Below the pieces are notes generated by a model, which searched no databases, was not told where the DNA came from, and saw nothing but the letters and a program-made list of their open reading frames with translations. From Apium graveolens (Eukaryota; Streptophyta; Magnoliopsida; Apiales; Apiaceae), in contig NC_133650.1 of the NCBI RefSeq assembly GCF_009905375.1, positions 68,317,648-68,381,647 of the forward strand: a stretch of DNA of 64,000 bases. The letters run 5' to 3'. The translations under genes were made by a program, and so were the position numbers. Shown here one piece after another: positions 57,497-64,000 of the stretch (positions within the stretch are counted from its first letter, which is position 1; each line of letters begins with the position of its first letter).

Positions 57497-58938
57497 TGTT
57501 AGTCGCTAAACACGCGCTAATAATACACGCAAGTATACGAGTTCACAAGTAGTATAGAATCTTATCTAGTTCGTTCCCACAGAGACTGTATTGGTTAACT
57601 AATTAATTCACGCACCTAAGCAACAATGTATGGTTATTATTCAATGTTAAGACGGTAACAAAGTGAGGATGTTTATAACTAAGAATTAAACTAATATTTA
57701 TAACTACGAGAATAAGATTGATTGAATTAATAATTATGACAAACATGGGATTCTAACTTCAGTAAATACTTCATCTAGTAGCCTTATTGATCTTACCCTT
57801 AGCATGCAATCGTGATGACACTAATCAGATAACACGAAACTGATAAACGCCAACTTTTGTTACACAAGTACCATACTACCAGACATCCACAAAAGAGATA
57901 GAAGTTGAATAGATACCAATTATATTGAGACCCTATATGTCTATAGAATTTGACAACATAACGGTTTAAGCTCAAGTTATCTATCTTGATTACATAGGGC
58001 AAGTAAGATGGTTAAAATTACCTACGAATCATGCATAACAAATACATGAACCTATGTTAGCATGGCAAGTTCTAAATCCTTAAATTCACTTTCGCTTCAT
58101 TAAGAATTAACACACTATCTTATAAGTTCACGACGCTTATAAGACGAATACGCATAACCAATACTAGGATATCATACAATCACCACATACTAAGACATCA
58201 ATCAATTTAACTAAATAAATCCACAAATAAATCCGCTAGAACCCCACGATCACGATTAGCCCATAATCGGACTCATCATCAACATGGGTTCCGATGAAAG
58301 CATGGAATATAAAATGTAGTCTTTATCACGAATAAATAAAACCAAGTACAAACAAGAGTATTGGTTCAACAAAACAAGAAACGAGCATCCAAGATTACAA
58401 CTCAAAACAAAGATTCACAAGAATAAACTAGAACGTCTTCGCCTTTGTTGAATTGTGCTATAGGTCTCTTGTTGTCCTCTCCTTGTGTTGTGGTAAGTCT
58501 CCTTATTAAAAAATGATCTTGAGTTATCAATGTATAGCAGTCCAAACATTCCAGGAGTCCAGAAAATAGAATTTCAATAGAATCAGAATTTTACCATCCC
58601 GACACGGCGTGGTCGCGCGCTTTATCAGCGCGGGGGCGCTAGCTCCCTGAACTTCGGCGCGGCCGCGCGCTTCATCAGCACGGGCGCGCTGGCCTTCTAC
58701 CAAAATTGACTTCTTGCATATTTCTAGCAGATTCGAGCCGGTCTTCGCGAACTTTTATTCCAACACCTCTTAGACACTATAGTAGCACCAAAACAATTCT
58801 AATTCACCTGATTACCTAGATAATGCCTAAAATGCAAAAACACTAGAAAACACGTTAAAACACTTAACAACTTGAGTACAAATGCACCAATCCCAAGCTT
58901 ATTAAAGCATTAAAAAGTGTCATAAATGCCACTCAACA
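57497..58938 (-). repeat. 3' LTR of Athila C
   Basis: 1442 bp; starts TGTTGAGTGG on the - strand at 58938 and ends GCGACTAACA at 57497. It contains a GC-rich block at about 58600-58690. Together with the 3' LTR of B it forms a large imperfect inverted repeat. Confidence 0.9.
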
Positions 58939-60140
58939 TACCCTCAAACTTGAATCGATGCTTGTCCTCAAGCATAAATAGACTCAAAGAACAAGAAATA
59001 AAAATGCATGAATGCAACTAATATGAATACAATGATCCCCATAGAGTAACTAAACCAACCAATAAGCAACACCTCAGCAAATGCAATTATTCGCATAAAG
59101 ATCAATCAAATCTCTCAAATCAACCTAAAAACCAAAGACGTGTGTGTGTGGAGATGCTTACAGATATACTATTGCTACTAGACCGACAATCATGACTCAC
59201 TACTTATCAAAACAATCGCAACTTTATAAATAGAATAAAAGTTAGACTCAAAATAACTTATAACACTTCAATTCTTATATCAGAGTTTTTTATGGATTCA
59301 TGCTTTTATTCACAATAACACAACACAAGTATGCTTATTTGATCGTGCAACGAGCGAGGTCCATAAAAGACTTATACAATAGTACCCATGTAGCGAGCGT
59401 TAGGTTAGAAAATCCTAGACTATAAAAGCCTTAGGTTACTAGGCAAAAAGTCCCCTAAGAACTTAATAACTCGAGTACTAAAGAGCCCACTCATGATCAA
59501 TTATACAAAACTCTTATTCTTTTTTTCTTTTTTCTTCACAAATTTTTGAACGAGTGCATTTCGCTCCATCTCGTTCAACCCTAGACTACTCATATAAATA
59601 TGAGCCGGCTACTAGCCATTTGACGCCTAGCCTTATTCATAACTAGCAATGAAATCCAATTTCTCCAATTTTTAAATGTCCATGTATTTTATTATTAAGA
59701 GAATACCCTAAATTCCAAATATAAACAAGCGATTAAACCTCAACAATCAAAAAAATCATGACTATGATCTAGCACTCTAGCAACCTATAAGACTTATTGA
59801 AATACAAGTGTCTCTAGCATGCAAATCAATCTAACAAGACTTAATATCACTAAACACGACATCACTACACTAGTATTAATATCACAAATCAATCGGAAAA
59901 TTATCTAGGGGAACATGTTATAATGCAAATGCATGAAACTACATGAACAAAATATCATAAAACTACCAAAAATAAAATAAATAAATAAAACTACAGGGAA
60001 AAATATGCAATATGAATTAAAACTATCATTAATATGCAAACTATATGAGACTCACACAAACTATATTCTTTCAACAACTACCCCCAAACTTAAAATATTC
60101 ACTGTCCTCAATGAAGGTAATAGAAAGGAATCAGGAATAC
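58939..60140 (-). other. Athila C 3' noncoding region
   Basis: Same layout as A and B: internal polypurine tract (ACCCCCAAACTT on +, about 60081-60093), an A-rich tract (T-rich on + at about 59517-59536), and a mutated LTR-edge tract (TTTGAGGGTA on the - strand, 58939-58952). No ORF is supported. Confidence 0.7.
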
Positions 60141-61366
60141 CTACTGTGAATCAGAATCCTCACCCTCAACGGGTGGAGTGTCAGGCGTGTCTGGAGGCGG
60201 ATACACTGAATCCTCACCAAAAACTGGCCATTGGATGTCAACACGTGTGGCTCTAAAAGCTATCCTAAGTGCCTGGGTGAGATCGCATGTAAATCGATTA
60301 TGGATGTCATACATCACATCCATCTTCCTCACGAGACGCCTATACTGCGTCGAACTCGAACCAACTCCCATCTCTGCTCCTGCTGCCTCCTGCTGCTGCG
60401 ATGAACCAGCCTTCTCTCCATATTGGGCTCTCCAAGCTGCTCTACGGGCATCCTGAGAACCTCTTGTTGTATCTTCCTCCATAGGTACACCACATGGCAA
60501 ATGATCATATGAATAACCAAGCCCCTTAGGATCGGGCTTCCCTCCATACCACTCTTGCTTGCTCTGCAGCGTAGCACTATCAATAGGAGCACTGGGAAGC
60601 TGAAGCTGGTCATGTGTTGGCCAATGAATAGCAACTGCCACGCACAACTTCGTCCCAACTGACGCATACAGAATAACACACGTTGTTCCTCCCCTGAAGA
60701 ATCTCAAAATCCCCTGATATATCACCATCCCCAAGTCAATGTAATCACCCTGCAGAATACCCCATAACAGATGAGCACGCTCCACAGTAATCTCATGCAC
60801 ATGCGAAGATGGCATGATATTCGCACAAATAAAGGAGTTCCAAGCCCGTGCAAACCTGTTCATGCACGACGCCGGGAACGTGGAGTAATCAGTAGTGCCC
60901 CTCTTGAACTTCCAATGAGTCTCAGGAACACAAAAAGTAGCAACGATGAGATCCAAATCAAAGTCCTCCGGAGTCTTATCATTCCAGGTGTCCTGACCCC
61001 CTTCCTTATGGGCTGCTCAATCACTGCTCAGATAGCATCAGCACTGTATTCTACAGTCCTCCCTCTCACCACCGTGAATCCATTCTTCTCCGCCTTTGCG
61101 TTTGCATAGAAATCCCGCACAACACTCATGGGCACAGCAGCGGGAGCCTCACAGAAAGGAACCCAGCCCATCTCGAGAATCATCTCTAACAGCTTACCAT
61201 CCTTCCCTGATGGCAGAAAACCTCGCTCCTTAGCAATAGGCTTCGAAAGAAGCCTCGTGTACTCCTCCTCAGCCTCAGGAGTAGAAAACCTGGGCCTCAC
61301 ATCACCTGCAGATGAAGAATCGGTGGTGCTGCTTCCAACTTGCGTTCTTTGTCTCTTGGGTGCCAT
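60141..61366 (-). pseudogene. Athila downstream ORF3, copy C
   Basis: The best preserved of the three copies. From ATG 61366: MAPKRQRTQVGSSTTDSSS, the RLLSKPIAKERGFLPSGKDG block, MILEMGWVPFCEAP and NGFTVVRGRTVEYSADAI. Then a TGA at 61030-61028 (CGA in the ancestor, still AGA/CGA-like in A and B) and a one-base deletion near 61000 (AAGGGGGTCAGG versus AAGCCCGGTCAGG in B). The second frame (60956-60141) runs through FPASCMNRFARAWNSFICAN, LLWGILQGDYIDLGMVIYQG and LVRKMDVMYDIHNRFTCDLT to the acidic tail DTPDTPPVEGEDSDSQ. No membrane segment is seen. Function unknown. Confidence 0.85.
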
Positions 61367-61462
61367 CGGGATTGAAGAAGAAAGAACAAAAGCTTAAGTG
61401 TTTAGAGAGAATTTATGTTTGAGAGTTTGAGAATTGGTGGAGAAGTTGTGTGTAAGTATATG

Positions 61463-61470
61463 TATTTATA
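61463..61470 (-). promoter_or_regulatory. Putative internal TATA box of ORF3 (copy C)
   Basis: TATAAATA on the - strand, about 97-104 bp before the ORF3 ATG, with the same pyrimidine-rich context (CCTCTCCACC upstream) as copies A and B. Confidence 0.5.
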
Positions 61471-61958
61471 GGTGGAGAGGTGTGAATTCTAGAAGGAATA
61501 GAAGTTGGAATTGATTATGGGAATCGTGGGAATAATGGAATTGATTAGGAGAGGGAATTATGACATTTGGAAGAGTAAAAATCGGGTTGGAATTGATTTT
61601 GGAGTAGAAGTCCCGATTTTACCTTAGTAAACCGCTGAAATAAATTGTTTTTTGAACAAGATCTGGCGCGGGCGCACGCTAAGACAGCGCAGGCGCGCTC
61701 ACTCTCTGGAAAACTGGCGCGGTCGCGCGCTAGAAAAGCATGGGCGCGCTTGGTTACTGGAAAAACGGCGGGGCCGCGCGCTTGTTAAGCGCGGGCGCGC
61801 CTAGCTTCTGTAGTTGGCCCTGAATTTTTTCTTTTTCTGGTTTTTTTGTGTTTTTCTCTTTTCTTCTTGTTTCCTCTACCTACTAATGTACAACATACTT
61901 GGGTTGCCTCCCAAGAAGTGCTCCTTTTACGTCGTTAGCTCGACGTAGAATCTCGAGA
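61471..61958 (-). other. Athila C spacer with GC-rich block
   Basis: Between integrase and the ORF3 promoter. The GC-rich block (about 61665-61805) consists of words such as GGCGCGGGCGCACGCTAAGA, GGCGCGGTCGCGCGCT and GCGCGGGCGCGCCTAG separated by short AT-rich spacers. The conserved GGGTTGCCTCCCAAGAAGTG (61901-61920) corresponds to the segment after integrase in B. Confidence 0.7.
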
Positions 61959-63053
61959 TCAAGTGGACAACAAAATGGCACTAACCACCTCGCGGTTTTT
62001 CATGTCACCATAATAATGCTTCAATCTTTGATCATTTACCTTGAACGTTTGGCCAGGATTATTCTCAAAAATTTCCACCGCTACATGTGAAAACACAGTT
62101 TTGACAATGAACGGCCCTGACCATCTTGACTTCAACTTTCCAGGAAAACGACGGAGATGAGAGTTGAACAAAAGAACTTGTTGCCTTGACACAAATGATT
62201 TGAGCACTAGACCCCTATCATGCCACCTCTTGACTTTCTCCTAATATATTTTATTGTTCTCATAAGCTTGAAGTCGGAATTCATCAATTTCATTCAATTG
62301 AAGCATCCTCTTCTTTCCAGCCGCATCCAAGTCTAGATTCAACTTTTTTAAAGCCCAATATGCCTTATGCTCGAGCTCCACATGCAAATGACACCCCTTA
62401 CCATAAACCAACTAAAATGGTGACATTCCCAATGGAGTCTTATATGCTGTTCTATACGCCCAAACAGCTTCATCAAGCTTCAAAGACCAATCCTTCCTTG
62501 ATGAACACACCACTCTCTCCAAAATGCACTTGATCTCTCTGTTAGATACCTCAGCCTGACCATTCTTCTAAGGATGATAAGCCGTAGCAATGCGATGATT
62601 CACATTATACCTTTTCATCATAGCAGTGAACTTGCGATTGCAAAAATGTGACCCCTCATCACTAATTATGACTCTTGGAGTTCCAAACCTTGCGAATATC
62701 TACTTCTGAAGAAAATTAAGTACTACTTTCGCATCGTTTGTTGGCAACTCCTTAACTTCAACCCATTTCGACACATAATCAACCGCCAACAAGATATACT
62801 GATTGTTACAAGATGAGACAAATGGCCCCATGAAGTCAATTCCCCAAACATCGAAGACCTCAACCTCGAGAACCACATTAAGAGGCATCTCATCCCTCTT
62901 AGACATATTACCCACACGTTGACATCGATCACATTTCAAAATGAACTGATGAGCATCTTTAAACAACATCGGCCTAAAGAAACCTGCTTAAAGAATACTT
63001 GCTGATGTCTTTTCTCCATCATAATGTCCTCCATAAGCCGTTAAGTGGCAATC
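61959..63053 (-). pseudogene. pol: Athila C integrase
   Basis: Zinc module near 63050-62900: TAYGGHYDGEKTS keeps His, then KCDRCQRVG. The frame 62969-62700 covers VWGIDFMGPFVSS (first D). DEGSHF (second D) and the NGQAE region (E) lie in the stretch to about 62560, which has TAG stops at about 62701 and 62579 in place of CAG. The C-terminal frame 62207-61959 has LKSRWSGPFIVKTVF and NDQRLKHYYGD. Stops also replace CGA near 63054 and CAA near 62990. B and C carry different stops, so together they show the ancestral codons. Confidence 0.85.
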
Positions 63054-63939
63054 TCACAATATCCCCCCTGTTTCGTTGTAAGGAATACATCTCCTGATGA
63101 TTTGGTCAGCTCCTTGGCGAAAGAGAAACGGCTCATCCCACATATACCACTTCATCTCATATAGAAACTTCTTCCTTTGGGCATAAGATAAGTCGGGAGG
63201 CATGATATTACTCACAAGGTAGTTCACAATGTCTGAAAACCACGGTTCTTCTTCTTGCACTCCAAATAATTGCTCGTCGGGAAAAGACTCATTTATCAAT
63301 GTCTTATCCAATGAAGTAGCATTAGGATTTTCTAAACACGAAAGATGATCAGCAACTTGATTTTCAGTTCCTTTTCTTTCCTTGATCTCTAGTTCAAATT
63401 CTTGGAGTAAAAGAACCCATCTAATCAATCTAGGCTTCGAGTCCTTTTTTGAGACGAGATATCGAATTGCGGCGTGATCAGTGAAAACTGTCACCTTAGT
63501 CCCAAGTAGATAAGATCGAAATTTTTCAAAACCATAGACAATAGCCAAAAGCTCTTTCTCCGTAGTAGTATAATTCAGTTGGGCACCATTTAGGGTCTTA
63601 CTAGCATAGTAGACCACATAAAATATATTGTTATTCATTTTCCCAAGAACTGCTCCCACTGCATAGTCACTTGCATCGCACATCATCTCAAAAGGCTCAT
63701 TCCAAACATGTGCAGTTATGAGCGATGTCGTTATCAAACTCTTCTTCAATGTCTCAAAAGCTGCAAGGCACTCATCATCAAACCTAAAAGAAACATCTTT
63801 CTCTAACAGACTGCACAAAGGCTTTAAAATTTTTGAGAAGTCCTTGATGAAATGCCTGTAGAAACCCGCATGACCAAGAAAACTGTGAATTCCCTTAACA
63901 AAAATGGGTGGAGGGAGATTCTTAATGACCCCCACTTTG
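63054..63939 (-). pseudogene. pol: Athila C RT C-terminus and RNase H
   Basis: Open over nearly 300 codons. RT connection: [17 protein letters not shown] and [16 protein letters not shown]. RNase [16 protein letters not shown] (D), [17 protein letters not shown] (E), [20 protein letters not shown] (D) and NQVADHLS (D), all four present. The linker to integrase ends at a TGA at 63054 (CGA in B). The upstream end is the junction with the LTR at 63940; the RT catalytic core is beyond it. Confidence 0.88.
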
Positions 63940-64000
63940 TATAACGCCCCCAAATCCGGGCTCAGGAATCTGGGTCGTCACGCAATCCTTCAATCATGTG
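63940..64000. repeat. Start of another chromovirus-like LTR, cut by the window end
   Basis: TATAACGCCCCCAAATCCGG interrupts C's RT between KVGVIKN and the expected DKA. It resembles the LTR edges at 7773 (TGTAACGCCC) and 46407 (TGTGGCGCCCC). The flank CTTTG (63935-63939) would be half of a target duplication. By analogy with F this edge is the 3' end of a - strand LTR. Confidence 0.6.

Larger units (their letters stand above)
57497..63939 (-). mobile_element. Athila-like element C, 3' part
   Basis: Read on the - strand: RT end and RNase H (63939-63054), integrase (to 61959), GC-rich spacer, ORF3 (61366-60141), noncoding region and 3' LTR (58938-57497). It is inserted in the 3' LTR of B; its TSD would be TATAC (57492-57496), with the partner outside the window. 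Its RT is cut at 63939 by another LTR. Its LTR is closer in sequence to A than to B. Confidence 0.9.

Overview
The window is repetitive, gene-poor nuclear DNA of a flowering plant, probably a eudicot. No host gene, tRNA, rRNA or CRISPR array is supported. Almost every base belongs to LTR retrotransposons inserted into one another. The lineages (Athila-like and Tat-like Ty3/gypsy, a Tekay-like chromovirus, Ty1/copia) are plant-specific or plant-typical. I cannot name the species. Lineage names come from protein motifs read by eye, without a database search.

Layout: (1) 1-4126 is the 3' part of a + strand Athila-like element (A): its downstream ORF (called ORF3 here), noncoding DNA and the 3' LTR. 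It ends inside the reverse transcriptase of (2), a - strand Tat-like element (E1, 4127-12126), the oldest host layer. E1's gag also carries a 534-bp hAT-like MITE (6831-7364) and a 3.27-kb solo LTR (7773-11038, TSD TTCCA). (3) A + strand Athila-like element (B, 12127-57496) sits in E1's 5' LTR. Without its own insertions it is about 11.3 kb. (4) In B's 5' LTR lies D (12796-33678, - strand, Tat-like, TSD ATGAT). D has an antisense, intron-containing extra gene with its own TATA box and a 3' region full of tandem repeats. (5) D's RT has been replaced by a compound Ty1/copia array (19003-30601: LTR, internal, partial LTR, internal, LTR). (6) Between B's protease and RT lies F, a - strand Tekay-like chromovirus (36918-50134) with LTRs of about 3.6-3.7 kb. 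(7) B's 3' LTR is cut by C, a - strand Athila-like element (57497-63939), whose RT is cut at 63940 by the start of another LTR.

How parts work together: each autonomous lineage encoded Gag (capsid, zinc knuckle), aspartic protease, RT, RNase H and integrase between LTRs that start and end transcription. Two extra genes stand out. The Athila ORF3 has a conserved TATA box about 85-105 bp upstream in all three copies, suggesting its own promoter. The antisense gene of D has a TATA box, a 5'-UTR intron and two coding introns. None of the elements looks autonomous now: gag and pol carry frameshifts and stops, and many of the stops are C-to-T or G-to-A changes typical of methylated, silenced DNA.

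The likely order of events is E1; then A, the MITE, the solo-LTR parent and B; then D, F and C into B; then the copia elements into D and the last LTR into C. That is four levels of nesting at the deepest point.
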